Part shown: positions 33,501 to 44,826 of the stretch, piece after piece
How positions within the stretch are numbered: the stretch's first letter is position 1
Layout: the number at the start of each line of letters is the position of its first letter
NCBI GenBank assembly: GCA_027924585.1
Contig: BSBM01000232.1
Location: 24,339,501-24,403,500, forward strand
Reading direction: 5' to 3'
Source: Larix kaempferi
Lineage: Eukaryota; Streptophyta; Pinopsida; Pinales; Pinaceae
DNA length: 64,000 nt
Notes under the pieces: generated by a model
Told to the model about the DNA's origin: nothing
Seen by the model: the letters and a program-made list of their open reading frames with translations, nothing else
The model's database searches: none
Made by a program: the position numbers and the translations under genes

Positions 33501-36500
33501 TGCTCAAAGTCGAATGAGCTCCTGCTACTTTGCATGGAAAAGTGCACCCTCCCACAACTGCCGGAAAAATGTCCTAACTCAGATCTCAATCGATCTGAGC
33601 TCTGATCGTCACAGATCTTCTTCAAACACTAAAGAGGACCTACTCTACTGATCTCAACTGCTCAGGCCTCAATCTGGATCCAAAACATCCTCCTCTCTCC
33701 AGGAAGTGCGCCCCCCCTCTGCAACAATTCGCCCTCTCTTTGAACTCTATAGAAACCACACTGTTAAGCTCTCTCAACCCACAGGCTCTGGCAGATAAGT
33801 GCCTCTAATCAAGTGAGGTATGATCCAACTCAAATCCCCTCACTCTCCCTACTACAGAAGCTCCTCTCTCTCTCAGAAAGTCGCCCTCTGTATGCACAAT
33901 GCGCCCCTCTCACTCCAACTAATCTCTCTCTGATAAGTCTGCTGAGTAACCTCTACCGGTGACCTCCTGCCTCCTTATAACATCTCACTGATCAATTAGG
34001 TTTACAAAAAACCTAATATGAGTACATGCAAAATCTCACTTTTGCATGCATTTTTAATTAAAAGTCTACATGCAAAAATGATGCATGCATGAGGCAGATC
34101 ACCCTGAAAGGTCCGCATGCATCCGTCGTTGGATTCATGCCATCTGGTAGAGTGCATCTCACCCTCTACCTCCTCCCGATGCCTATACAGTAAGTGTACC
34201 TCCATGCTAATGGAGGACATCCCGAGATACCACTATCTCTACCACTCTCATTGACAGTGACTTAACATTCTAACAGCGATCCATTGATTGGGAGACTCGA
34301 TCCACCTTTGAGGAAGGTATGACCCCATTGGAAGGGTGTATTTCGTTGAAGGGACCACGATCTCATTCTTAGAGGTCGTTTGGAGCAATAAAGAAATCGT
34401 ATTTCCATTATAGGGGCTGCATGTATTCAATAAAGGCGTGATCTGTTCACTGGAGCCTATACTCTTCTTGTTGGGCATTGATTGCACTCTCAGTAAACTC
34501 TATACAAACTCCAAGGGCTCATTACAGCTGCTACAGCCACCATCTATTCACTATCATCGCTGCCCAAGGTCAGAATTGTTCCATCTCTGAGATCTGGTTG
34601 CCATTGCTTGATTTGAAGTCATTTTCATTTTCAGAATTGAATAAACAGTCCTAGTATGTTCCTTGGGGTGTTTCCAAGCTTGATGTTACTGAATTTATGA
34701 GGTTGCATTATTTAAATGTTGCATGCATTTGCTCATTGTATAAACAAACATTTACATGAAATATTGCAACAACCAACAATCCAAATAAATTAGCAGCTAC
34801 AGAAAACAAATGAAGCCCATGCAATAGGTAGACTCCATTGCTTAACATATTACAATTTTGTATCGGCTCTCTTTGTACAACTCTCCTCTGGATTGGCTCT
34901 CCATCTTTGGAGTTAGATCATTTTGGTATTGGTTTTAAGGTTAGAATCTTACTACTTTCTTTTATAGGAGCTGCCTTCGCGCTCCCACTTTGTATTGACA
35001 TCATGATACCACACAGTCCCATTGACCTACTTCTGTGGCCATTTGTTGGACATTAATAAAAATATCTTATCTTATCTGCATGCACAACACAACAATAATA
35101 CATTCCTAGCTGTGTTTCTTGCTTCTCATGCATAGAATAGTATGAAGACCCACAACATATGCAGACTTACTAGTTCTAGGTTCACTTTTGGTTATCACAT
35201 CGGTACTTCCATTATCAACTAATCCTCACTATTAGGTATACCTGTCATCAGATCTCTACCAAAAACCAATCATTTGTTCCTTCAAAAGCATAGCATGCAC
35301 CACGAGGACACTGGGGATCAAACTTTTTATCTCAATTTTCCTCACCATTATTGGTATGTAACATTCTTCATGTCTTTCTCCTCATGCAAAATCCACCCCC
35401 TGTAACCATGCAACACGAGTACAATCCTTAAAAAGACCAAAGAACAATCCTAAGACGGGCGATCACTTACTTGTATTTATATTGATTATGTCCTTAAACA
35501 AGCATAGGTCAACCCTAAACCTCTCTCAATACAGGTCGGCCCTACACATGAATAATCATAGGTCAGTTCATCTCTGCTGGTTTGCACATTAATGGTTTTC
35601 ACTGTATATTCCTCACAGGAGCACACGCTACAGGACATTATGAACATTCCTCCCTGAGAATGGTGAATGGATTCACCTCTCACACCCTCATTGACTATTC
35701 ATACCTTCTCACATCCAAAAGCTGTGGTTTAATTCATTGCTTTAGGAGTCAAGACCTTCTTTACAATGATACAATACGCTGATCTGCCTTCTGATTTTGA
35801 TTTCCTGTTCACCGTGGTCATACATTTTCTGCATTGCTAATAACTACAACATTTGATATCTTTCAGAGATACTGAACAGTGACAAATCTGCAATGTGTAG
35901 TATGGCCAACTGGCTGCTAATACACATTGATATTTTTCCTTACAGCATGCTTTGAGCCAGGCAATGGCTGATAATTCATCAGCACCCCAAGCTGTTCTTA
36001 AACTGTAAAGTCTCCAACCCCAAACTGAATGATTTTTTACCAACTTCTAGAATGATTTTTGGTTTAGGACTTACAACAAACACTTTGTGTCTCTTTTCCA
36101 ACTGCTGTAGATCACTGTAGTAACACAACCCTAATTTGGTCACTGTATCTGAATGATAAATTTTGTCAAACACTTCCTAATCTACTGCTGAAGCTGCTTG
36201 TTTTAGGATAGTCTGAATGTTGTATGTGAGTTGTATGTGGACCTGGATTGATGCTTGGACAGTCACTTGTTAAAGATTGCTTGAACAGTATTTATATATA
36301 ATATGAAGCCTAATCTATTTCAGGCCTTCTCTATGAATAACAAACACCAAATCTGCTTCCCAAATATGATAAATCTTTATTCCAACTAGAGAGATTTACA
36401 TCAACATTTTTCACTTAAAACAGTGGAAATATATGGTGCAAACAGCAGTTCACTACAGGCATAAATCAGATCTGGAAATAACTGTGTGTCTGACCTTTCT

Positions 36501-39500
36501 TTTGGACTTATGAAGAACGCAGCTATCTTGAGAATGATGACTGGGTTTGGCAACTTGTATTGGACTGATAGGTCTTCCCTCAAGTAGAAGTCAGCTTCCA
36601 TAAACCATGATAGCAATCAGATTGTAGCCCTTCCTTTTGCAAAAACACAGAATGAGTGTTGAGGGCCAAGAGGCCACACAATAAGAATCTCAGACGGTGA
36701 TGCGACCCCCAATGTAAAGTGATCCCAAACAAGGTACAACTGACTGATAATCATCAAATAAAGTTCCCAACTGTTGAATGTGGTTACCCACAATGCTTAC
36801 ACCCATTTTCATATATCAAGAATGATCTCCATTATGAGCATGACCCTCCCTTTGTGACTGGCAGCCCCCAAAACACAGGGTGTGCCCTCAGCCTTCACCT
36901 GGAAGTGATGAAAGGAATCCTTGCACTGGTTGTTTGCGAATAGTGCTGTAGATGAATTCACAATGGTAAAATCGTGACAGCAGTAAACCACAATATTCAG
37001 TCCTCCAATACTCACAATTTATCTATGGTCAATCTGGAACGTTTGCAACAGTTATTGCTCTTGCCATAGATGCGCCCAACAGCAGGAAGAAAGCCACGAA
37101 TTAGGAGTGAATACCCTGTAGCAGATGGCCGAAAATAAAGAGAGTTGTGTACAGATACAAGGGGTTGCCCTCCTCCACAGTCAACTCACCCTTCAACAGT
37201 GAAAATGCAGTAGACACAAGCTTATTCCAAGCCCCACGATTTTGTGATCATATCACTGAGTGCACCCTCCTACAGAGTGAAAACAGAGGTACAAATGCTT
37301 CCAGTGGTGCGCCCTCCCTCACTGGTGACCAGCAGACAAATAGTATGCCCTCCTCTAGATCTATGAAATGAAGTGAGGCGCCCTCTTACCAAGAGATTGA
37401 TGAAAACCCTTGCTTGCTCAGATCTGGAATGGATGCTTGTAGAAATATTGACGGCAATAAACACAGTGAGTAAATCTGATTGACTTCCCAAATCCACTAG
37501 GGTGGATCTTTCAATCCCGAAGCTGGAAATCTCCAAGGGTTTTCAAAAACCCTAGCCAGTGACCCCCTTATTATGTTGCCCAATGTTATATCATGATGTT
37601 ATGTTATATTTGCCTTCCCTAAGGCGTTATTGGGAAAAAGTGTGCCCCCCTCTTTGATTTGATCATTGATCCATGTATGTAAAAATTAAAAAGATCTCCA
37701 CCGTTGATGATCTTCATTGTATCTTATAATCTCAAGCACTCATTCAAAAAGTGGTTAGGGTTTTGGTCTCTCTTGGATCTATTTAAGAGAGAGGACCCCC
37801 TAATTGTAGAGGGACTTTTGGCTCTTGGAAAATTGGAATAAAGAGATTTTTACAGATATTCTTGGATCTTCTTTGTGGGATGTTCTTGTACTTGATTGGA
37901 AAGTCTATTTCTCTTAGCATTTGAGATATTGTTTGTGGATCCAAATATATTGTGGAGAGATAGTGTTTGCATGCAGGAGGGCGACTTCACTTGGGCGTTT
38001 TTGTGGGCTTCCCCAACTCGTTTCACTTGGAAGGCGTTGTACAATCAGGGGGTTTTCAATAGCATCTTTGACCTTTGATATGCTCTCTATTAATCTTTTG
38101 CATCTACAGTTCTTAGTTCTTGTGCATCAAATATTACATGCGTAGTTTGCTTGTGCAGGGAAGAGGGGCGCACTACCTCCTTTGGGCAAATCGAATTTCA
38201 CTTGGGAATACTTCCAAATCATCTCAAATTGATCAAGAAGGGATAGATCATTATTTGCAAGGCATCTACAAGATTTTTCGGGTAAGATCTACTCTAGATC
38301 TCTTGTTTTAAATTTCTAATCCATTATCATAAAATTTAACTACTGAAAGTTGAAACCTTCATTTTTAGTAACTAGGAAAATTCTGGGGCTCAAACTACTC
38401 GGAAATTTAAAATTCCGACATTTGGGTATTTGCGACCATCCCTCAAAACCTCTAAGATCCCCTACGGCGTCATCATTGGACTACATCTACCCACTTGGAT
38501 CTGGCACTGATCATTCAGGCAATTCGCCCCGCTTGAGTTATTGGCCATTTTCTTATTTTTGTGTCTCAGCTTTGCTTGTGCTTGTTGATTTTTAGTGCAG
38601 CTGCGAGACCCATTCTCAGAGAGAATGGTACCCTAGTCATTTGACTAGGGTTCCTGGTCAAGTTAACCAGGCAGAGTATGAGTAAGACCCTAGAAGGTAC
38701 CCTAGGGCCCCCAGCTGTCTCCTGGGGTTCTTGGTCTAGGACCAAGCAGATTGATGCCATGGCAAAGTCCCTAGCATGTGGCTAGGGCCCTTATTTGTCT
38801 CTAGGGTATTCTGGTCTAGAACCAGACGGTTTCTTGGTCATGATGACCAAGCAGATCCTGCAGGTTGAGACAGAGACTTCCTAGGTCCTGCAGATGGTTG
38901 ATCAACATTCAGCCTAGGACTGAATGCTCAGCTTGAGGCTGAGGACCATTCTCTGGGAGAATGGAGATCCTGGTCATGGACCAGATGGTTGATCAACATG
39001 TCCCAGTCTAGGACTGAGGTTCAGCCTTGAGCTGAAAGCCATTCATTAAGAATGGAAGATATTGTTGTCCCCTCTCCTAATCGGTTATTGCTAGGTTGCT
39101 TCTCAAGGGACTGGCCACCCCTTGGCGATGTCTCTAGTACCTAACCCTTAGGAGCAGCGTTAAGGACAAAAGGATTGCACCATCCGTTTGGATCTTCTCC
39201 CTTATACAGTGATGACAAAAATATATAAACTATGTATCTTAAGAGAGAGAAAAGTTTTTGGTCTTGATGGTTCTATTTGATTGCTTGTCCACTTTGATCT
39301 TATGGTTGTTGACCTATGGTCCTATTCTTACTTGGTCCTAGCACTCTCACTTGTGTGCACCTTTGACTATGATGACTCCTACTTTATGGAGTATTTTTAC
39401 ATAAGGATTTATTAAAGACCATTGGACCATGTATTATTATGTTTTGTTATAGGGCCTTGTCCCACTTATGTTTTTGGTCTATTTACTTTATGTTGGACCT

Positions 39501-42500
39501 TTGATTTTTCACTTTATGATAAATTCATTAATTATTTATTTTAGTCTTATTAATAAAATCTTCATGATTTTATTAATAAAGACTTTGTAATTTTATTTAT
39601 AAAGTTTTATTATTTTATTATTATATATTTGTCCATTTAAGTTTTATCTTATTAATACATTGGACTTTTGGTACTTTATCCTTGGACCTCTCTTTTCTCA
39701 TTATTTTATTTATTTTTATTTTTCCTATTCTAACCTAAGGTTGTTAACTCCCAATCTATATAAACCTTACAAATCTTATGACTCTAGTATCGTACGTGAG
39801 CTCACACTTCACTATTCGTTTTGTTTCTCTCGGGTAATTTTGTCGGGTCTGCTCCTATTTGAATTTCACTCCACGGCTTTCTCTTCAGGGTATCTCTGTC
39901 ACGGGTTTATCTTCACGGCTGTAATCTCTTCACGGTATCTCTGTCACGGGTTTATCTTTACGGAGATATCCTTCACGGCTGTAATCTCTTCACGGTATCT
40001 CTGTCACGGGTTTATCCTCACAGCTTGACCCTCACGGAGCTCTGTCTTCACGGCTTGCCTCACAGATTATCTCAGCATTCAGCATTTTGTTATCTGTCTC
40101 ACGGCTTTATCCTTCACGGGCTTCTCTCACAGCTGTATCCTCACACGGTTTCATCTTCACGGGTTTCTCTTACAGCTTTTCTTTTTTTACTGTAGCAATT
40201 GATTTTGGTTGTAGCATGTGATTCTTTCACGGCCTTTCTATTTTTTGCTGTAGCAATTGATTCCGGTTGTAGCATGTGATTCTTTCACGGCCTTTCTATT
40301 TCTTGTTGTAGCATTTGACTCTGAGCTGTAGCTTGTGACCGTCTCACAGCTTCTCTATTTTTTTTACTATGGCATGTGATTGTCTCTATTTTTGCTGTAG
40401 CATTTGATTTACTCACAGTTTCTCTATTCTGCCTGTAGCATTCAGCAGTCATCACTTTAATTGAACTCTGAGTGAGTGTTTGCTTACGTGCTTGACCTTT
40501 GTAGTCTGCAGCACCTGTGTGTCTTTCTTACTACTGTCGTTTTAATTGAAGAACTTGAGGTTTGTTTTATTCTACCTGGACCTTCTCTCTCTTAAGGTAC
40601 GTATATGGTTTATCTAGTTTGACTTGTCCTTTCAGTGACAAGATCAAAACTATCTGAGTATAAGGCTGATCCAAATATTGGTTATAATTCGTTAATGCTA
40701 CTTCTCATTTAGTTTACTATTCCTGTCACTTGAAATTTATTTTATATATTGTGCATTTGATGATTCTCGAGGACCAACTCTAATGCAGTGACCAAATGGA
40801 GCATTAAGTTGAAAGAGATGAAAATTAGATTACTTCTGTTTTAAATTCAGCTTAAAGTTAATTAAGTATTGCAATTGTTTACATATTCTTGTATCAAGTT
40901 TTTATATATGCGATAAAACGTACATAACCTGGAATTTCAACAGTGCTCTTAGACACTGTCAAATCCTTCATCAAGCAAGTTAATTAAGGTGTTTAAAGGC
41001 TTAAATCTATTGTCAAATCACTTCTTTGGGCATTTCTCAAATTCTAGATCAAATCCCCCCAAAGTCTTGACTTGGCTATCATACACTTAACACCTTCAAC
41101 CCTGGTCACTTTGATTAATCATTATAGCAAGAAATAAACTATTTGGGATCATTTTAATCACTATTAATCAACATCCCTTCCCCTTGATGCCTCTCTTGCT
41201 ATCTACCTTTTGGATCTAGGGTTAATCCGTTAATCACCTTACGTACTCTATTGTTATAGTTTGATCTGGTGATTTAGCTTTAGGTCTTTCCTTCTAGGAT
41301 AGATCAGGGTCTCCCCCTTTGCTATGTGGCCTAGAGTGGCATAAAGTGATGAGTGTCTCGAGTGGCGTGACAACCGATCCATCTGGGGATCGAGAACCTC
41401 TTAGGTCACCTCTTTAGTTGCCTAGCTCCTCTACCGTCCTGAATAGGATTCACCATCTCATAGGGGCAACTACAGGTTGTGTGATAACAAGACTAAAAAA
41501 GGAATCACAGACAAGAGAATGTCCATCCCCAAATAAGGTGGCCAGCCAATATAGCTTTGTTCTGAAACAAGTCGGGATGCTGATCCTCAATGAAGCTCCA
41601 ACACTATTTGGCAAAACAGCAATCCCAAAAAATATGCATAGCTAGATTAACACTTGTTTTGGTATGATCTTTTATCTTGTCTAATTGGACCTTGTCATTC
41701 CATATATCTTTCCTTGCATCATGTTCTATTTTTGGCATTGTAACTAGACTATAGTAGTATTTCATTGGTTGATCTCCTAGTCTTATTAGGAGGAGATTAT
41801 AAGGTTGGTTGGCAATTTCCAACAACTATTAGGAACATATTATGCATGAAAGCAATGAAGTAGCCCCATTTAACAGCCCAGTGTTGTGCATTACATATCC
41901 CATAATATTTATTTCCATGTTTATGTTCTACTCCTAGAGTGCCATTTTGTTGTGTTATCTAACTACTATCAAGGCCTTTATAATGCTATACTTTATTAAT
42001 GTGGACTTGTCATCACAAACAGACACCCTCTCCCTCCATATCCTACTAAACTTGCAACTTTAAAAAGCTTTGCTCAAAAAACGTCATTGTTGCCCACTTT
42101 GGATAAAATGGTTTGATCAAATTTTGGACAATGACAATTCCCAAAACCATACAAATACATTCATAGTTTAAAAAATTAAACACAGTAACAAAGCTTAATT
42201 TATTATGGTTCACCTTAGCAATATTCAAGAGATTATCTACTGCACTTCCATCATGTTGAACAAGCTCTTCCAATCTTTTTCGCCCCTAAACAACACATTG
42301 GCATAGGATAACACAACATGTCACATGCCATAACAAATATTATTTCCAACAATGAAAACATAAATTATTTTATATGCTTGGAAAATTAAACATCTTCAAT
42401 GATATGGTAGTCTAAACTAAAACACTGTCGAATTGTGAAAGAAAATAATATTTTGAAATGGTAAGAACTCAAGGTGATAAGCTAGTAGCAACAATAAATT

Positions 42501-42599
42501 CATTTAATGGATCCTAAAAAAAGACTTGCAACTATCTTTTCAAGCAAAGCCACAACTTACCTCAAGTAACCGTTGCTCTGCTTCATTCTTTGAAATAGA
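27562..42599 (-). CDS. PDE318-like: Host gene fragment: PDE318/NOG1-like P-loop GTPase (five exons, 14-kb intron)
   Basis: Five exons in minus-strand order: 42561-42599, 42214-42285, 27913-28026, 27716-27787, 27562-27598. All have AG/GT borders, three join in phase 0, and none has a stop. Together they give about 111 residues: a helical segment (KNEAEQRLLE, KRLEELVQHDGSAVDNLLNI), then MPVVKLETPTLCLVGAPNVGKSS with the Walker A/G1 motif GAPNVGKS, NYPFTTRGILMGH (switch I region) and VTDTPGLLRR (G3, DTPG). The pattern matches NOG1/Obg-class GTPases and, from memory, the plant PDE318 protein, which is thought to act in plastids. The N-terminus, G4 and G5 are not in the window. Introns are 275, 14187, 125 and 117 bp. 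It may be a live gene with huge introns or a truncated copy. Confidence 0.8.
27716..27787 (-). CDS. PDE318-like: GTPase exon with switch I region
   Basis: Acceptor TATTTTTCAG, donor CCAG|GTACAC. The 72 bases encode 24 residues including CNYPFTTRGILMGH, the stretch that follows the P-loop strand in NOG1-like GTPases. Confidence 0.85.
27913..28026 (-). CDS. PDE318-like: GTPase exon with P-loop (GAPNVGKS)
   Basis: Acceptor AATCTTGCAG, donor CTGAG|GTGTTT. The 114 bases encode 38 residues with Walker A GAPNVGKSS and the preceding beta strand TPTLCLV. Confidence 0.9.
28027..30039 (-). other. Intron DNA of the GTPase gene, proximal part
   Basis: No coding signal. AT-rich, with a 167-bp tandem duplication at 28734-29067. 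It ends where the long gypsy LTR begins. Confidence 0.6.
28734..29067. repeat. 167-bp recent tandem duplication
   Basis: Two adjacent copies starting GGGGTCAGTCAACCCCGAAC and ending AAGGCTGGG(C/T)GA. I count only about three differences, so the duplication is young relative to the surrounding repeats. Confidence 0.95.
30040..33255 (-). mobile_element. Long gypsy LTR, second copy (solo LTR or fragment) inside the host intron
   Basis: On the minus strand it starts TGTGAACCTCAG at 33255 and ends GCCGGCGGCAACA at 30040, collinear with the 3.2-kb LTR of gypsy-A through all landmarks: TATA at 32232-32241, GGAGGTCCATCG, the CCCCCCTGGGGGGATTTG block, ACGAAGTATGCTCTCACC, and the AGGGACTACCCCC block. 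No gypsy coding sequence adjoins either side. The flanks AGGTG and AGGAA do not form a clear target duplication. Confidence 0.8.
32232..32241 (-). promoter_or_regulatory. TATA box in the intronic gypsy LTR
   Basis: CTATAAAAGC on the minus strand, the same strand as the host GTPase gene and upstream of its P-loop exon. Confidence 0.55.
33256..34560. other. Non-coding repeat-rich stretch with recurrent GCGCCC words
   Basis: No open frame of note. Words such as TGCGCCCCCC, AGTGCGCCCC and AGTCGCCCTC recur at intervals of roughly 50-250 bp together with TCAGATCT/CAGATC words, as in gypsy LTRs of this window. It is probably derived from non-coding retrotransposon sequence that I cannot name. Confidence 0.4.
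34561..36300. other. Non-coding intron DNA, possible LINE tail
   Basis: Nothing convincing is coded. An AATAAAAATATCTTATCTTATC end at about 35054-35075 could be a retroposon tail. I see no RT motif in front of it. Confidence 0.3.
36301..37570. other. Non-coding stretch with further GCGCCC boxes
   Basis: Repeated TGCGCCCTCC, GTTGCCCTCC, AGTGCACCCTCC and AGGCGCCCTC words between 36840 and 37390, similar to 33340-33960. No gene is seen. Confidence 0.35.
37571..38600 (+). mobile_element. LTR-like segment with TATA and polyadenylation signals
   Basis: TCTATTTAAGAGAGAGG (a TATA-like site near 37779) is followed about 70 bases later by GGAATAAAGAG, a poly(A)-signal-like word, then by GGGCGAC and GGGGCGCACT words like those in the gypsy LTRs. 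The boundaries are not resolved. No coding region follows. Confidence 0.35.
38610..39055. repeat. Array of about 16 consecutive short hairpins
   Basis: Perfect or near-perfect inverted repeats follow one another with short gaps. Examples: CCATTCTC-AGA-GAGAATGG (38610-38628), ACCCTAGTCA-TT-TGACTAGGGT (38630-38651), CTTGGTC-TAG-GACCAAG (38730-38746), CCCTAGC-ATGTG-GCTAGGG (38769-38787), CTTGGTCA-TGA-TGACCAAG (38833-38851), CTCAGC-TTGAG-GCTGAG (38927-38943), CCATTCTC-TGG-GAGAATGG (38946-38964), CTGGTC-ATG-GACCAG (38970-38984), TTCAGC-CTTGA-GCTGAA (39020-39036). Stem words recur with different loops. It lies upstream of a TATA box at 39757. Confidence 0.9.
39757..40600 (+). mobile_element. Probable LTR R/U5 with TTCACGG repeats
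   Basis: CTATATAAACC at about 39757-39767 is followed by a leader with many (T)TCACGG(C/G) words, a duplicated block CTGTAATCTCTTCACGGTAT (near 39920 and 39980), and GCTGTAGCA(A/T)TTGATT blocks to about 40450. The layout (U3 array, TATA box, repeat-rich leader) resembles the copia LTRs of this window. No coding region adjoins, so it may be a solo LTR. Confidence 0.45.
40601..41420. other. Non-coding intron DNA
   Basis: AT-rich. No open frame, repeat array or recognisable element ends are visible. Confidence 0.4.
41430..41830 (-). pseudogene. LINE fragment, zinc-binding region after RT (zf-RVT)
   Basis: Minus-strand reading gives HIFWDCCFAK followed by a stop and CWSFIEDQHPDLFQNKAILA, the pattern of the His/Cys zf-RVT segment of plant L1-type LINEs (H.F..C.FA..CW). 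Upstream in frame is KIEHDARKDIWND. It is short and carries stops, so it is a dead fragment in the host intron. Confidence 0.55.
42214..42285 (-). CDS. PDE318-like: GTPase exon, helical segment before the G domain
   Basis: Acceptor TTGTTTAG, donor TAAG|GTGAAC. The 72 bases encode 24 residues ending DNLLNIAK, which joins in phase to TLRAMPVV of the next exon 14.2 kb away. Confidence 0.75.
42561..42599 (-). CDS. PDE318-like: Small GTPase exon (SISKNEAEQRLLE)
   Basis: Acceptor TTTTGACAG, donor TTGAG|GTAAGT. The 39 bases encode 13 residues in phase with the next exon 275 bp away. Confidence 0.7.
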
Positions 42600-44217
42600 C
42601 TGTCAAAATTGAAAAAAGTATATCAGATACCACAAAATGAAAAATAGGCATTGATTGTGCCAAAGGAAAGAAGTGTAAGGGGGCAAAATTTTGTAAGAAA
42701 TGTGGCATGAACAAAAAATAAATATTAAGACAAGATGAACCAAGATTTACAATGAAGATATATTATATAATAGACAAGCACTGGAAAAATAAAACATTCA
42801 ATAGAAATGAAATTCATGTTAATGTCAATTGAGGACAAAATAGGTAAATGGGTGTAGAGATTACACCAGTGATGAGAAGCCCATACAAAAAGAGATGGGG
42901 TCCAAGATGCCCTGCCCAAGATGATAAATAAAATAACAGAAATAAAATGAAAGCTAGTTAACCAATAGCCATAAATGAAACAACATATCAAAACTTCGGA
43001 CTACAATAAGGTTCTCCCACGGAAGGGGGAAACCCTATAAAGTGAGGAGATAGCCAGTGAAGGAACATCCATGTCCAAACACCTGTAAACTTGTAAGTAA
43101 GCCTGTAACCAAGAGAGGATGGAGCAGGCCCTAGTCATCATAAAGAAAATGAACTTTGTTTCCATAATTTCATAAACAACTATGGTAAAAAGTTGTGACT
43201 ATATCATTGATATGAGCAACAGCAAAAAGGTTGGCCACTAAACCAACCACTATGCTTCAAGTAGTCTATTTGTGAAGCCTAAAAGCTACTAAGAGCCACA
43301 CCATAATGTGTACAGCCAACCAGCAATAGGAAAAGTAGATCTCTAATTTTTGTGGCCATAAAGGCATGGAAATGAATCAAAGGAATCAACTTAGAATAAA
43401 AAAAAATTGAATATCTTTTCATTGTTAAATACATTAATGAAATAAGAGGCTTATATCTTTGAAACTAAATGGATCATGGCCCCTACAATAGTCAAGAATT
43501 TTCATTACTTGCCTCATGCTTATATCTAGAAGTACACGCATACAGGTGGAAGTATTTGCTTACAGGTAAGGTATTGGACCAAGCAAAAACAAACTAACAT
43601 GTATAGGTATTGGAACACTTAATTGTAGACCTCCTATACAACCCATTATTTCTACTTAATGCTAGAAGACATTGGAAAACATGAATGAAAAGGATGAGCC
43701 TCTTTGCCCTGCCATCACCTGATTTGCACAATTTGTCCCTTTGCAGTTCATGTGTGCCCAAATGATGGATCTAAAAGGAATGTTTATAGGTTAGGAGTGA
43801 GCACAATCAAAATATAGCAAGAATGCCAATGTCATAATTTCTATCTAAATTTCTACACAGTGACATTCCAGAATTCTTAACACAAAAGAATGCCAATGTC
43901 ATAAAGGTTGCGGCACTTGTATTTACTATTTCATGATGCTCTTTGAAGGGACGTCAATAATGGAATGGCAATCTTAGAGCCATTAGCAAATGTATTAAGA
44001 TGATTCATATTCAAAATCCCTCAACGTGATGCATATATGAGGCCATGGATAGTGCCAAGAAAGCAATTAACACATTCAGAAACAGGGAAGAGACATACAT
44101 GCATTTGGGAAATTATTGATCCCAAATAGTAGTTTCAGCTTCATTGCCCATTGCATGTTGTTGGATATTATATTAACCCAACTTTCCTTAGGACCAAACC
44201 TACAAGTTGATTATGAG
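42600..44217 (-). other. Upstream intron of the GTPase gene, non-coding
   Basis: No exon with both splice borders and NOG1-like coding could be recognised. The copia-3 target duplication ATGAG ends it at 44213-44217. Confidence 0.45.
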
Positions 44218-44332
44218 TGTTAGTTTTGTACCTAGGGAAGTGTTCCCCAAGTGACTTTTGCCTAAAGTCACTTAGAAGGGGGAAAAAGGTGACCCTCACA
44301 TTAAATGACTTAGTAAAAGCATTTAATGAGAC

Positions 44333-44340
44333 TTTATAAA
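44333..44340 (+). promoter_or_regulatory. TATA box of copia-3
   Basis: TTTATAAA within GAGACTTTATAAACTC, repeated at 49753-49760 in the 3' LTR. Confidence 0.6.
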
Positions 44341-44627
44341 CTCAAAGTCACTTTTTGATAAATTTAAGTGGGTGAGGGAAATTAATATTTATGAGAAATA
44401 AATGGAGCATCTAATTTCCACCGTTGATCTAAATCTATCTCATCCATTCGATTTAGAAAACCCTAGGGTTTGAACAAAAAGCATTGAGGGAGGCATTTGA
44501 CATTCACTTTTGAGAGATTCAAGTGAAGAGAAGAGAAGAGAAGAGAGAGCAGCACGATTTCCAAGGAGAGGTTTTCCAGCACAGGAATCGAGGATGTTTC
44601 CAACGTTTATTACAGGTACATTTCCCA

Positions 44628-44826
44628 AGGCATCCATACAGTCGTACTTTCTGCACAGTTTTCGAGGCGTCCGTACAGTCGTACTTTCTGCACAGTTTTC
44701 GAGGCATCAGTACAATCCGTATAGTCGTACTTTCTGCACAGTTTTCGAGGCATCTGTACAGTTGTACTTTTCTGCACAGTTTTTGAGGCATCCGTACAGT
44801 CGTACTTTCTGCACAGTTTTTGAGGC
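44628..44826 (+). repeat. 37-bp tandem repeats in the copia-3 5' LTR (5 copies)
   Basis: The unit reads AGGCATCCGTACAGTCGTAC followed by TTTCTGCACAGTTTTCG. GTAC-AGTC-GTAC in each unit is self-complementary. The third copy has an extra 8-9 bases. Confidence 0.92.

Noticed and set aside
34838-35056. 72-residue ORF with hydrophobic segments, possibly a LINE end
   Set aside because: No RT or endonuclease motif is nearby and the peptide has no recognisable family.
39660-40028. 122-residue ORF with repeated LCHGFIFTAVISS
   Set aside because: It lies in a TTCACGG-repeat leader after a TATA box. The peptide repeat mirrors the DNA repeat and has no gene context.
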